Shown: piece after piece, positions 10,993-24,861 of the stretch
Layout: each line of letters starts with the position of its first letter
Position numbering within the stretch: the first letter of the stretch is position 1
DNA from: Epiperipatus broadwayi
Taxonomy: Eukaryota > Onychophora > Udeonychophora > Euonychophora > Peripatidae
Assembly (NCBI GenBank): GCA_028023455.1
Contig: JAQFVV010012420.1
Location: 3,040,001 to 3,104,000 of the forward strand
DNA length: 64,000 nt
Direction: 5' to 3'
The notes under the pieces: model-generated
The model's database searches: none
What the model saw: only the letters and a program-made list of their open reading frames with translations
What the model was told of the DNA's origin: nothing
Position numbers and translations under genes: made by a program

Positions 10993-11075
10993 GAAAATAA
11001 TGTTTTATTAAAAAATTTTTTTGCATTAAAGTATATATGAGAAAAGTTATTATAAGCAATATATATTCTATATTA

Positions 11076-11546
11076 TTCACATTATTCACTACAACTTAGA
11101 AATTAAGTATTGTGAACTTGGTGTCCACTATATATGAACATTGGAAAAGTAAAATAACAAAGAAAGATATAAAATTTACTAAAATATTTTATTAATTTGA
11201 TAAAAATAAAATATAGATATTGAAAAAGTATAAAGTAATAAATCCACCAACTTTTGCTATAAAATAAGTTTATCGAAATTAAAAAATATAAGCAATGAAA
11301 TTTGCTGCAGCATATAGTTCTAGAATGGACATTTTGCGGAATAAATTCATTTTCTCATTAAATTACAATTTATAGAAGAAATCCAGCTCTACAATAAATT
11401 TTATTGGATGAACATAGCATGAATATGTGCAAGACATTTCAGAATTTTTTCTATTCTTATTAAAATCTTTGTCATGTTTTTATGGTTTAGCTACATATTG
11501 AATTCATTTATCAGTTCATTTATTTAAAAAAATCAAGATATAATAT
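11076..11546. other. AT-rich sequence, nothing recognised
   Basis: No coding remnant or repeat was recognised between the two palindromes. Confidence 0.35.
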
Positions 11547-11817
11547 AATACAAAATATCTTCATATAACAGCAATAATATATATATAATCATACACATAA
11601 AAGCTCTTTGTGGCAAATATGAATTTTTGCCCTTGACAAAGTGCTTCCCCTAATTTACAATTACAATGTACATTGTAATTGTAAATATAGACCATAATTG
11701 TAAATTAGTTGAAGCACACTGAAAGGGCAAAAATTAATATTTGCTGAAGAGATTTTATGTGTATGATTATTATTATATATATTACTGCTGTTATATAAAG
11801 ATATTTTATATTATATT
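11547..11817. mobile_element. Small palindrome related to the PLE 3' end
   Basis: The arms at about 11547-11660 and 11695-11817 are inverted copies, with a secondary AT-rich hairpin at the centre. Each arm contains GGGCAAAAATT, a short loop, and ATTTGC followed by AAGAG and a TTTTATG run. The same order (AAGGGCAAA, loop, TTTGCC, GAAAAAGG, TTTTTAT) occurs in the 3' part of the PLE at 31087-31130. So this looks like a pair of short 3' PLE fragments joined head to head, keeping a decayed hammerhead-like hairpin. Confidence 0.55.
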
Positions 11818-13330
11818 GTTGATTTACTTAAATATATGTAAAAGCAGCATAACGGATTAAACTTCTATCCATTTTTGATGACAATTTATTTATATTTTTT
11901 AAAGAAATGGTTCTGTTTTGCACATAACATAATTTTAGATATGATCCAAAAGAAAAAAAAAAACAACAAAACTATAAAATTAATTAATTAATATATGTCA
12001 AGAAAAAAAGGATTTCCAAGTGAGAAAATTGAAATTTCAAATATAATATGGCTAAATCAATTATCTGTGACTTTTTATGATTTTTATTAGATTAAGTTTG
12101 TTGTGTTTTAAAGTGTGAAATTTCAAATTAATATGTAACAATTAATTTTATATATAAATTTATATTTTCGATTTTCTATTATATTTTTTCATTTTAAACA
12201 ATTGTGTTTGGATGATAATTTTGCTATAGGCTGGGAGACTTGAATAGATTACTTCTAAAACTATCTAAAACTATCTATATCAATGTGTGCTAGAACAAAT
12301 GGATCATATAAGAAATGAATCTCTAAAATCAATTGCATTCATTTTAGGAGACACCACCACCCTATAAGATTTTTATATATTTACAAAACTGGTTTACATA
12401 TGAATATATAAAGAACTAAAATACAATTAGAAAAGGAATTTACATTAAATTAATTAAAACATTTTGGCTAATTCAAAATAAAATGTAATAGGATTATAAA
12501 GTTTTTATACAAACCCATTAGAACAATAATAGCTGAGAGTAAGTGTTCATTTCATCATTAGAAAACATAAAATCCTTAAGATTCATTGTTATGATTGAAA
12601 TCTGCAATTTTAAATGAAACAAATGACTTTATCTATCCAATGGATTAATTTAGTGGAAAATTAAAATGATTCTTATAAAATAAGTAATTCTTAAGTCATA
12701 AGTTATCTCTAATATTTTAAAATATATATTTAAAATATTTATATTGCTTATTCCACCAATATACATAAATATTTGATAAGATAATAATGTGCTTAATTGT
12801 CATTTATCTATTCAGATAAATCATAATAGAAAAGGAGTTGTTTTTATGTGCTTTTTATTGGAAAGATTAAAAAATGACTAATATTTGTTTAAGTTTTTGT
12901 TTTGAAGAAATTGTTAGAAAAGAATCTTGAGTCCATTAAGTATGTTATTGTTTCATTACTATTATCACGCACCCTACAAATCCTATCAAATACCCATCAT
13001 TTTCAATTAGTAAGAAAAGTTTCAGTGAAAAAATATTTATACATAAATTTAATTCATGTATTGATAAGAAAAAGTTTTTTTAAATTTATGCACTATTATT
13101 TTTATAAAGATTTCATGCTGATTTAAACTCCTTCCTCTATTATATTCATTTCAATGTTTATAGAATAAATATTATATGATATACCATTTAAGTTTCTAAT
13201 AGTAGCTTCAGTGGTAAAATCAGTGTAAGCCATTTACTATTTAATGAGAAACGATGCCTTGAATGCATTAACAATATCTGAGTTGAAAATATTTTGTATA
13301 TTATTTAGGTCCACCATTCAAAAATATTCT
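11818..13330. other. AT-rich sequence, nothing recognised
   Basis: The 74-codon frame at 12902-13126 has no recognisable motif. No RNA gene or long repeat was seen. Confidence 0.35.
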
Positions 13331-13559
13331 GGTTGGAAAGTGTTCTCCGAATTCTAAAAAAGAGAGACTTGGAAATCTATCACAGATATATGCAGATGTG
13401 GCTTTATTTATTGCACACATTAGCAAACTTATTCATCTTTACTAAGATTAAACTAGAAAAAAGAAATAATCATTTTCGTTTATTATTTAATTTTTGTGAT
13501 TTTAGTTTAAAGAAACTGTATAAATATAAAACTAAATATCTAAAAAAATACAGTATATA

Positions 13560-14050
13560 GAGATTTTTTTATATACATAATACAGAATCTATTATAAACA
13601 ATTTAAACAACATAAATCAATGGATCTATAAAAATGTGCCAAATTATACGAATGTTAATAAAAAAAATTAAATAAATATTATAGAAAATTTGGATGTTAA
13701 TATTTAATAGTTTATACTTTATGACAATGAATACTGAAATATATATCAAGAACGGATAATTGAATTGAAAATTAAAGGTTTAATATCATTTGTACTTACA
13801 AATTTATTGGACAATAGTATAATTAAAATAATAATAAATAAAAACAATCAATTATTCTATCTATGTAAATGATATTTTAGTAATTGGAAATGATCTATGA
13901 ATAATATTTGTAATAATCTTAACAATAACATATATGGAATTTTTTTTTATTTTAAAAAATTGCAATTAGCGTAGAATATTTATGTACTAAAATTTATAAA
14001 GATAATTTAAAAGAAGATAAATTTTAAAAAAAATCCTGTAAATTCACAGC
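13560..14050 (+). pseudogene. Reverse transcriptase relic, probably PLE
   Basis: The plus strand contains IYVNDILVIGND (from 13859), matching the YVDD box of reverse transcriptases with one Asp changed to Asn. After one frameshift it continues with NNLNNNIYGI, a Phe/Lys-rich stretch and VEYLCTKIYKDNLKEDKF, which fits the palm-to-thumb region of Penelope-type RT (usually ...IEFLD.KI). Many stops are present upstream. A copia-type RT is the alternative, since its motif is also YVDDIL. Confidence 0.42.
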
Positions 14051-15805
14051 AAGCATGGCCCAAGGAGATTACATGCAGTACTGTTGTCAGTAAGATTTCC
14101 ATATCATAAACATCATTTATGTAATTATATGTAATTAAATGTCTGCTGCCAACTGAAATAAGTCTGAATAATACACAAGAACATTTCAGATGAATCTCTG
14201 AGAGATCAGAAATTAAATATTCTTAGTGAATAATTTCAGCCTCATCATTAAATATCAATTTTGAATGCTTCTATATATAATTGTTTAAATGTTATTATAT
14301 ATTTATATAAACATTAAACACAATCATTCTTAAAATAGAACATGCTGTTACAGTAAAGAGTACACATTTCCACTTCAATACTCAACAATACTATAATGAT
14401 AAAAAGAAATCATTTTTTTTATTAGTTCTTGATATATATATAAAAGATTGTTCTGAATAATTAAGGCAGAGAACACATTATTTTATTGTTTTATATTCAT
14501 CAATATTAAAATAGTATAAATATTGAAGTAAAAGTGTAATAGCATTTCCTATTTTGAAAATGATTGTTTAACATTATATATATATAATGTCAATCTGACT
14601 GCCTGCATTTAGTAGTTTAGTTTCATCCTGATATAATCTTTCTGCCAAGAAGCATTAAAAACTGGCAGAAAGCCATCAAATCATGAAGAAATGTAAAAGA
14701 AAACAATTTCACTAGCAGCCTATATTTAGACAAGCTCTAAGAATGTAAGAGTGGGCAAAGAAGAGGAAGAAACAGAATCCCATTCTACTAAGAATGTCAC
14801 AAGTTAATATGAAAAAAATATGTGAATACAAATGTATCTAAATATATAATACCATATTCTTATAACATCTTCTTTAAAATAATTCTAGTTTTTAAAAATA
14901 TTTTTGTCTTTTATCAAATAGGATTTTTATTTAAAATAATTTTAGAGCAGCAGAATGTATTCAAATTATTCTAAGAGCTGATTCTGTCAAAAGGTCTCCA
15001 GTAGATTAAAATCTTTACTAATGATTCTAGTCACCATATAAGCTTCATTCTATCATTTTTTAATATGTTTTATATTGTTCTAGTGAAATTCATTTGAGTA
15101 ATGCCTGCAATTAAAGTTGTTTTATTAATTTCAAATCTATATATCAAAAATTAGCACGAGAATGTCTTCTAATAAGTAGATAATAATTATTTATTCATTA
15201 AAAATAATATAAATTCTGAAATTAAAGTTTTATAATTTAGTGACTTCAACAGATTTGGATACTTGTTGTCATTAAAAATATAATTGCACCTGAAACAGTC
15301 TGATAAACAAATTAGCACTTCATTTTGATAAACAACAAATTGTATTCTTTATAAAATGGAATTGCACTTAAATTTGTTAAGTAAAAATGAACACTTATTT
15401 AGCAGTTAATAACTATTCTACAATACTTGATTTATCATCAGTGATAGCTTGCCCTAGCTTGTAATCTCTTAAAAAATTTAGAGCTATATCACAAATTTTA
15501 AAGTAGTTCTGAAACTAAAATGCTACAATAAATTGTGTCAAATGGCAGTAAGCAATAGCAAAATCTGATTAAGGGTTATTATGCAATAAAAAAATTCATA
15601 TGCTAATTAAGTAAATAATATTATTTTATTAACATTATTTATATTTTTAAACAAATTTATTTTAAAATTTATAGATAAATGTTCTTTTTATATCAAAATT
15701 ATTGTTCATTATGAAAAACATTAAACCATTCACAATTCTCTTAATAAGTGAATGCACATAAACAATAAAATACAACTGAACATGTATGCAAATGTAAAGT
15801 TTATC
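14051..15805. other. AT-rich sequence, nothing recognised
   Basis: No coding remnant or structured repeat was recognised. It ends at the target duplication of the next family-1 element. Confidence 0.35.
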
Positions 15806-15816
15806 ATACTTCTTTT

Positions 15817-16055
15817 TAAACCACTAAACATCACATGATCACCATTTCTTATGCTTGCTCATAACTGTTATTAAAACAAGAAAAACTCTCCATACAGTAG
15901 TGCCATTCAGTGCAAGCCAGAGTAATCAACGAATGCCAGAAGGCTTGTGCTTGAGTAGGCACTAGATAGGGATTTTATGCATGTCTTCTGGCACCTATTG
16001 ATTACTCTGGCTTTCACTGAGTGGTACTACAGTATGGACAGTTTTTCCTGTTTTA
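15817..16055. mobile_element. HHR family 1 fold-back without ribozyme
   Basis: This 239-bp element is flanked by the exact 11-bp duplication ATACTTCTTTT (15806-15816 and 16056-16066). Two outer A segments face each other, meeting near 15950, and the hammerhead region has been lost at the junction. The outer end CATCACATGATCAC is kept on the left. Confidence 0.82.
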
Positions 16056-16066
16056 ATACTTCTTTT

Positions 16067-16836
16067 GGATAACTTGACACATATTTTTCCATTTGTAGTC
16101 ATATTTAAAACAAAAAAATCTATAAACAATTATTTTGGGATAAGGAATGTTTAAATATGCCACAAATTAATATCAAGGTACCAGGTAGAAAGTAGTACAA
16201 TACAGTGTTCAATGATTCATGTACATTTTTTAAAAAAATATATTAGTTTATTTCTACTTTTATATTTATTTTCAAAGCCTAGGGAATGACATTTATTTTA
16301 GAAAAATTCTTATTTTACTTATTTTTGTATAAAAAAATTAAATTGAATTTCATGTTTTTTTTACAACCCAGTACTGCTATATATGGCACTAAGACTACTG
16401 CTGTCATGGTAAAAGTGATCAGACAAGTGGAAATAATTATAACACAATAAAACTTTATAATCATAATTTGATGTTTTTTGCCAACAAGATAAAAACAGTA
16501 AAGTAAAATTAACAATGCTTCATATATAACACTATTTGAACTTAAAAACACTTATATAGATTAGTATTAAAATAACACAATACTCAGCCATAGAGGCATA
16601 CAAAATCATAAGGCCAGTGTGGCCTGTAAAATCTTTGGTTCACTTTTGAACCATCAGTGGAGTTTGCTAGATCATCTGTAGTCCTCTTGATCACTCAGCC
16701 TTATACTTCCTTTATATAAATGCATCAGCCCTGGAGTTATGAATGTGTGTATGAATTATTCAATTCTTCTTACAGATAAGCTTTTATTATAATGGTCAAA
16801 TACCCAATACAATTTATTTGTCCATAATGTTGTCAC
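16067..16836. other. AT-rich sequence, nothing recognised
   Basis: The 78-codon minus-strand frame at 16315-16551 is hydrophobic (Leu/Ile/Val-rich), but AT-rich DNA gives such frames by chance. No homology was recognised. Confidence 0.35.
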
Positions 16837-16912
16837 AAATAAATAAATAATCAATAAAAATAAGATTGAAATAGTTGTTTATTTCAATCTTATTTTGATT
16901 TATTATTTATTT
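16837..16912. repeat. Near-perfect hairpin, arms of about 36 bp
   Basis: AATAAGATTGAAATA pairs with TATTTCAATCTTATT across a 4-base loop, and the pairing extends outward through the TAAATAAT words to about 36 bp. A second small inverted repeat (CATGGAATGTTCTA and GTTTTAGAATATCAT) follows at 16965-17036. They may be two MITE relics. Confidence 0.65.
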
Positions 16913-19900
16913 AGGTAAGCTTTTATTCCTTTCTCAGACCAATCCCAGGTATCAACACTACAATCATGGAATGTTCTAAAACAACACTATGGTAATATAA
17001 TGTTTTAGAATATCATTATGGTCATGGAATATTCTAGAAATTGTTTATAAGAATTTTAGTTAATTTGCATCCTAGTCTATTCTTTTGGTTAAACTTTTCT
17101 AATCCAGAAACACTTATCAACATATTTTAACTTTAATATTTATAGCTTTTTAATTTTTACTTCATAATACATTTATTTCAATATTAGCACAATTATTTAT
17201 TTTCTAAATACATAATTTTATTTATATTCTAAATATAGCAAGGTACTTTCATTCTATTGTTTGAGTACATAAACAATATTAAAATTTGAACTTAGGTTTA
17301 ATAAATTGCAGAGAAATTTTTTTATAAAAATTAATTTAATAAAAATTACTAAATATTAAGTGGTATTGATTAAAGCTTCTCCACGTAAACAGAAATGGCT
17401 TTTCTTATAAAATTATGTTAGTATGTATTAACTTTAATATTTGTATATGATATATAAATGCTTAGCATCTTCATTTCTTTTCTTTAACTTTGAGAAAGAC
17501 CAGATAATTAAACTAAATACCAAAGCAAAAAGATTTTCTTTTGCCCACTGAATCTAATGAATAGATTTTTATTATCAGATCAGATATATATTAAATTAGT
17601 CAATATTATATAAATATCTAAATGGTAATTATGTGATGTATGAACAACAGAAATGATAGAATCTTTTTGATCCAGTAACCTTGGACATCAACTATTCCAC
17701 CACAGCTTTAAAACATATAGATTGACAATGTCATATTATTATTGTTCATAATATTTTATTCCTTAATAATATTTTATTAATGTTGTTAGAAAACATTACC
17801 ATTATATCCATATTTACTGTATTACATTTACTTATATATTTAAATGGATGTAGTATTGTCGAAGAAAACTAGTCTTTACACATGCTGTAGAATTGATATG
17901 TACTCCTTCATCATTAAACATTTTAAATGCATAGGTGGTTCACTTATCCGTAGAGCCTATACTTTAAATAAATCATCTTTTATTAACTATGCCTAAATTA
18001 GGGTTTAGTTTGTCTTAGTATATGTATAATAAGTATGTTTGTTTATGACCAGTGTAAGATCATTGCTTATTTAAATTTCACTCTCTTAGTTTGATAATGC
18101 TCATGTTTCAATATTTAATATCACTGCTGTTTACAATTTAAGGAGATATCTTTTTGAACTGGCTGTTTTGAGATGCAGACTTTTATATATTTATTCAATG
18201 TAATTAAAAATTTCTTAACATTTGAAGTGATTTAATATTTATGTCACCTAGCTGTTATGCACCGGAATTATTTTAAAATTTGTATTTGGTATACTTTATG
18301 TTCTATCATTACTATTTTTTATTTTTATAAATAAAACTTTACATTTTTTTGAAGCACTGTTAATTGTTTTTTAAATCAATAGTCTATGATTTAATTCAAT
18401 AAAATTTAATAAACAAATAAAATGTACAGTTGATTGCAATTCTTTTAATAAAGCAAGTAATCAAATCTCTTTTTTTGCCAATATTGTTGGCTCTTAGATA
18501 TTGTATTTTTGTTAGGAAAATATTAGTTTCTAAATGTGTGAAATTTATTATTAATCAAAGTTGTTTTTAATTATGTACTGAATGAAAATTGTGTTATTTT
18601 GCTGACATTTTTTTTTAATATTTATAATGAAAGCTTTCAACATCTTGAATGTGTCAAAAATCTTGCTATAGATGAATTACAAGGATACTGAACAAAAATT
18701 AAAATAAACGATATTTTCAACTTACGTTTAGTAACTTTTGATCATATGAAGTTAATTATCAATTACATAAAGTATAAATATTTCCTTTCTTTTTTTAGAT
18801 TAAATTTATTATAATAGGATTTTTGTCTTGTGCAGAATTAATGTTTATAAGAATATTAAACAAAAATTTGTTTTAATTATATATTTATTAAATTAGATAT
18901 ATATATTGTGATGACAGCTTACAAGTATAACCAAACCAACCCATGACTACTCATATCACCAATTGTGCCATTCCAAAAGTATGCTTAGCTTAAATAATGT
19001 TTTATTTGATATACATATATTATATGCGTTATTTTACTATCTCAAAACATAATGTGACATGTATATAATTTTTGCTTCAACAAATAATAAAAAGAATAAG
19101 TCGCAAAAAACTATTTTTTTTGTTGTTGTTTCACACATATATATAAATAATGAGGGAAATTCCAATTAATAAAAACATACAAAATTAAACACTAAAAAAA
19201 AACATAGTACAAATATATATATATCAACTAATAATGAACTTATCTTTATTGTCTTGTACGTCACTAGTTTGAACAGTATAATGATGTGGACTGACATTTA
19301 TTATCTATGGTAATGAACTAAAGTCAAAGCAGTCACTATGTAAACAAGTATGAGAATGACATATTTTTATTCTGTGACTTTTAAATAATTTATTATTGAT
19401 ATAACATGCACAACAATGAGCAACTATGACAACAAAAAAGAAAATGAAAACTTTAATATACTATGCAATGGAAACCACGCTGGATATAAAAACGAAATCA
19501 ATTTATATACATGTCTTTGCAAATTATATACATGCTACAGAAAGCCAACACATTTAGAAAAACATTTTAAATGCTATAAAAAATGGACTTCCCATTCCAG
19601 AGAACTGATGTTTTCAGATATATAATTCTAATATAAGACTGCAACAAGTCAAAGAAATATTTGAAGCAAAGGAGAATTTCATGTGATTGAATAAAATTGG
19701 AGAATTGTTTTAAACTGATATTAAATAAAATAATTATAACAATTCTATTCAAACACGAACTGAAGAATAAGAAAGATCACCAGTATTCGAAGTAGAACTA
19801 TGAAATAATCTTTTATTGTGTATAAAATCTATAAAATGCAAACTGTATATAATTGATCACCATGCAATGTTTTCTGGCTAAATTGCTGATGTTATAGGTG

Positions 19901-21090
19901 GATCGCTGTTTTTCCTGCCATGGAAGCATGAGAATTTCCTTTACCTACTCTTGAAATGTCGAAAAGCATCTTTTGTCCCACATGAATTGCTTACTTATGT
20001 ATCTGTGGAAAGACCAAGTGAGTAAGGTCCAATGCAGAATTGTTCCAAGTGTACAATGAACAGATGGCCATGAGCGAACGGCACTTTGGTTAAGGAGAAC
20101 TGCTTGTAATGCATGAATTATATATATATGAACTTTTGCCAGCTCATCAACTTTAATCAAATCAATTTAAAGAAATTCTGAATTTTTAATTATGTGTTCT
20201 AATTTTATGACTACTTTTGTAAATATTGTTTTTCATATTTCTTTTTTTTTTTTCGTACTTGGAAATGTAAAACCTTTATGATTTAGTTTTTTGAGGAAGT
20301 CCATTTTAAATAGAAGTGAAAAATAAGTAGGGGGGGGTAATTTTAGTTGAATTTTTTTTTTGTAAATAAAGTTTAGATTAGTCTTTCTCCACTCAGTGAC
20401 ATGATATTTGATCATTAACCATGTGGTACTAAGGTAAGATTTTATTATAATACCGCATTAAATACACACACGCATTAAATACGCACACCATAACAGGACA
20501 GAGTTTATGTTGCTTGTTACATATTAATTTATGATCGTTCTATTTGTTCTTCTGTGCAAATTACTAATCTCCTTGGGTGAATGACCTTTACTATCATGTT
20601 AGGAATTTTACATAGATTGTGGGGGGGGGGTGCAAGGAAGTCAAGCATAGACCACTGGATTTGGATTATGGTGCAAAAGTATTTAGATTCGCGTTTATGC
20701 TAAATTAATTTTCTGTTTTTATTTTTGTTTGAACTTTGTAAATAATTGGTATCATTAGCTTGAATTTCTATCAAAGAGATTATGGGTATGTAACATCAAC
20801 TTGTTAAATTACTGATATGATAGAAGTCCATTGTTGACACCCATAATTATAATTATTTTATATATATATTGTTAAAACATTTTTGAGCTTATTTTGTTTT
20901 TTGTTCTCTAATAAATGTTAATGAATTTGTTAATCTCAATTCAGTCTCTCTAGTTTATTAAATCAATTTTGTATTCACTTATTAATCTACAGCCTCAAAT
21001 GCACACACACATGACATACTTATATAATAGATTTGAAATTTAGTTGGGTGATTACTAGATACATCATACTAATTATAACCTATACAGAGG
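16913..21090. other. AT-rich sequence, no gene recognised
   Basis: About 4.2 kb. It holds the small inverted repeat at 16965-17036, and AT microsatellites near 18900 and 19220. A 69-codon frame at 19416-19625 contains CYRKPTHLEK, faintly like the YRKPTH box of PLE RT, but without neighbours to support it. The stretch 19860-20150 is less AT-rich than its surroundings and remains unexplained. A G7 run lies near 20330 and a G10 run near 20620. Confidence 0.35.
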
Positions 21091-21091
21091 T

Positions 21092-21190
21092 GTGGTAGTT
21101 GTCAGCTGGCATTAGTGCATCCCTGTTAAGAGAGTCAAAAGCGAATTCTCCGAGTTCGAATACTGCAGCATAACAGAACCAGAAAGGGAT
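21092..21190 (+). mobile_element. tRNA-like SINE head or pseudo-tRNA
   Basis: The B box is GAGTTCGAATACT at about 21149-21161, and an A-box-like GTGGTAGTTGTCAGC lies about 50 bp upstream. Stems of a working tRNA do not form. No other copy was found in this window. Confidence 0.4.
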
Positions 21191-24100
21191 GAGAAATAGA
21201 TGAACTAACGTAAATTGTATCTAAATTCAGTAAAGAGGTTTAGAACTAGTCAGTTGATGGAGGATGCAATTATTGATTAGGTACTTATCACACCATCTTC
21301 AGCATCTTACCCAAAAATCTACCATAGACAGATGCAATCCCCTCTTCCAAATGACATCATCCAGACTGTTACAATATATTGCTGTTTATCATGAAAATCT
21401 TATTTATCTCTGATGCATCACACATTAAAGATTATCTTGCAAAAATATTGGAAGAAAATTAAATAAATACAGCAATCATATTTCTAAATTATTTTATATT
21501 GCATTTTACTAATATATATATATTGTAACAATTAAATCTGTACATTCGCGCAACAAAATCCAGAGTTTTAGTGAATCATCCCAAGGCTGATCGAAATGAA
21601 GTTGTTGAGACCCCATGTCCAATCTCACCTTGGTTCCTTTACCAACACTCAAAGATTTACTAACTTACAGATGACATATATGAGGTCGCAGCAGTATTTT
21701 CCTTAATCACGTGCTGGCAGTAGCACATCGATAAAACATGAGACTATAGGAAACTGGCATATTTAACAGTATAGCTATATATAGGTGTAGGCATGAGCAT
21801 AATTACTAAATATGAATTATGATTCTTAATAACTAATAGTTAACTAATTAATGAGGACTTAATAATGAAGAAAACTGAAACACTAAGCAGAAGTTAAGAT
21901 TTAAATTAATTTAAGGAAAGCCAAATATTTAAATAATGAAATTAATAAATGAAATAATAAAATTATAATAGGATTAAATGGATTGTCTCACTCGCAGGTG
22001 AAGATTTAGGGATTACAACTTATTAACATTTGAAGTTTTGGTTCACATGCAGGTGATGAAGATTTATAACACACTGAGTTACAATTTCATAAAACTTATT
22101 AGGTTAAGAATTAGTTTAGTTTGCTCATGATAATCTATGCCTAGTTTATGCTATATATTTGGATTTAGATTTGCTTTAGAGCTAGCAGAAGTGATTATTA
22201 TCATTTATAAAGAACATTTTATTAAACATGTACTATTTAATATATTCTCTATATAGCTTATTTGCCTATAAAATTAGATTCTGCGTCAGTTCAATGCTGA
22301 AATATACAATTATATGATGGAATGAACTGACGATTGGCAATCCAACTTCAGATACCAAGGTGTATAGAAAATATACAATCTGAGTCTGTATATCTCGAAT
22401 GTGTGCTTTTTCATGGGATTCACACCTAGAACTGGTTCCCTTAACACCATGCCCATTGCTGTGGAATAGAGACCTTTTAGTCTGGGTTATAGAACAACTA
22501 ATTAACATATTCTGGATCCTCATGCTTCAGTTCTAAAGATGCAGAATGGGGTGGCCCTTAACCTATGGCCATCTGAAGATAGTTGTCTGAACTAAGAGTA
22601 ATGGGGTAGCCCTTAAAACATACACCCATTAGAATGATACAGCAACAAGTATGTATGCCTAAGCGTTTCTTAAGGACACATTCACCCTGCTGACTACATC
22701 ATTATATAATAATATTGGATGCTAACAAGTTTCCTTCCATGAAACTACCATAGATCAGTTCATAATATAGCATCTATAGCTATGCTATTAAGGAAAACCT
22801 GAATCTAATTTGCTAAGCTATCTATATAGGCATTTATATACTTCTAGGGAGGATTACAGCATATTTTGGATAATTACAATACTAAGTTCTAGCTTTATGC
22901 TGTATTTTATCATTTCAGCTAAATATTAATTCAATATTACATTTAAAGCAAACCATCTTAAAGCATTTATAAGCTCTTAATTAGATCTCTTAAATAAGAC
23001 TTATTTTATACATTTCAGAAAGGAGTTTTGTGCGTTAATAAACACAAAATTACATATATGTGTGTGAAAATATCTAATCGCTTCTCACTAATGATTTAAC
23101 TACGAGTAAAACTCCATTCTGAACAAATATAGCATAAACAAATACATAATTGAAAATAATAAATTTTGGCTTAGATTTAACTAAAAGAAATATAAATTTA
23201 GAGATAAGACTTCACGTAAGTGAAATCTGAAATTCAGCTTTATTTGCTTAGTTTAAAAGGGAATGGAAACACAATTATCTTAAATTAGATTGATTCAGTT
23301 TGATATTACTTTAGTTCATTTATGAATATTATTAATAAAAGCAAATATTATTATTAGGTTAAATATGTAAATTATGTTGGGAACATAATTATTATTTAAA
23401 ATAAATCATTTAGAATCGATTAGTTAGAATCAATCAATTAAAGCAAGTTGAAACTAAATCAGTTTTAATAAATTAGAATAAAATAAATGAATTAAAACTA
23501 AATCTATCAGAAATAAATCAGGCAATATTTATGATTTAAATGAAAGAAAATAAAAGTTACATTTAACTTGGAAGTTTAGAATACATTAAATTATTGGCCA
23601 CAAATAATAAATTTAGCTAGCTTTTAGGAATTACGAAGTGAGTTTAGAAGTTAACTTTAGAAGGATGGAGATTTGTTACCACTACCTTTTCTCTGCTGTG
23701 GCAAGTTGGCTTCATCTTGAGGGTTTCTTTAGGTGGCATCGGCTTCTAGATCACCCCTCTCCGCATCTTGTAGACTATCATTGGGTCCAGAAAGGGAATT
23801 ACTTTTCCAACCCATCATCATCATCACAAATTTACAAAATATTTAAAATACTTTCAAAGAAGAATAATTCTGAATGACCTCAAAGATGGCTGAAGTAAGC
23901 TTATACACTAGCTCATCTCCTTCTCCCCTGTCTTAGTAATTTCAGATCTGCTTTTCTAATTACTTTGATGTATTCTTGGAAATCATAGAATCCCTGCTGT
24001 TATTGATTTTTTTTACAGGTGGGTTTTCCTGATCTTGACCAGGTTAATTTATTCATACTTGGTTTTAAAATCTATTTTTACTCTTAAAATTTTAAATAGG

Positions 24101-24861
24101 TCAGAATACAGCGAGAAGGATTAATTTTATGAAATCATCTTTTTTTAGAAAAACAAATCTAAAGATTGAAAAACATTTTATTATATATTAATTTTAGAAT
24201 AAATATTCTAAATAAAGAAATTCTCTAATATTTTAATTTTATAACATTATTCTTTCCTGCATATATGTAGTTTCTTGTTACACACACATAGCATTTTTCC
24301 ATTTATTTAACTACTAAAAATATATACGTGCATATTTACTGATTTTTACATATATACATACGTTTCCTATACTGTATGCTAAAATATACGCATAGATATA
24401 CAACTACTATATTTAGATTTAAAATTAGCATGATATTAGCGTAATATATGAGGATTTGGGTATAGGTATACATAAATAAATACTACTATAATATATAGTA
24501 GGTGAAACAGAAGAATAGACAGATCTGACTGTTTCAATATTGTATAATATTGTATAAGCAAACATATTTTTCATTATTGCACATAAAGACTAAATCCTAT
24601 TCTGTATTGTAATTTTCTTTCTTAGTGTGAATGTCACCATTTTTTTTATACATGGGTAACATTGCTTTCATGAAGACATTATATTATGATAACATTAATG
24701 TTATAAAATGGCCACCATTTAGAAGAATAGTAGACAATTTAAAAAAAATGAAATTTTGTTAAAGATTATTATAGCAAATAGTTGATTATTAATCAAATAT
24801 AACATTTATAAATTGATGATGATTGCAATAGTGAATCTTTATATAAGGACTTATATATATT
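21191..24861. other. Unassigned repeat-like region, no gene recognised
   Basis: About 3.7 kb of mixed sequence. The stretches at 21540-21760 and 22260-22700 are clearly less AT-rich than their surroundings and look like parts of an unrecognised interspersed repeat. The 85-codon minus frame at 22266-22523 and the 79-codon plus frame at 23638-23877 show no recognisable domain. A short direct repeat (CAGGTGAAGATTTA and CAGGTGATGAAGATTTA) occurs at 21997 and 22051. Confidence 0.35.

Larger units (their letters stand above)
9553..11075. mobile_element. Long palindrome with HHR-like core, split by a DNA transposon
   Basis: The left arm (about 9553-9814) and the right arm (about 10758-11075) are inverted copies. 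Both carry TGACTGTCC or its complement, AT microsatellite and the TTTTGCATTAAAG end. They are separated by an unrelated element with its own terminal inverted repeats (9816-10757). The right arm reads CTGATGA, a GACTG/CAGTC stem, then AAAAC and TGTC, a hammerhead order with G12 changed to A. The unit probably belongs to the same class of PLE or retrozyme-like palindromes. Confidence 0.65.

Noticed and set aside
19416-19625. 69-codon frame with CYRKPTHLEK, faintly like a PLE RT box
   Set aside because: One short match without supporting blocks up- or downstream is not enough to call an RT relic.
22266-22523. 85-codon minus-strand frame with balanced composition
   Set aside because: No domain or splice context recognised; it lies in what seems to be an unclassified repeat. 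It could be revisited with transcript data.
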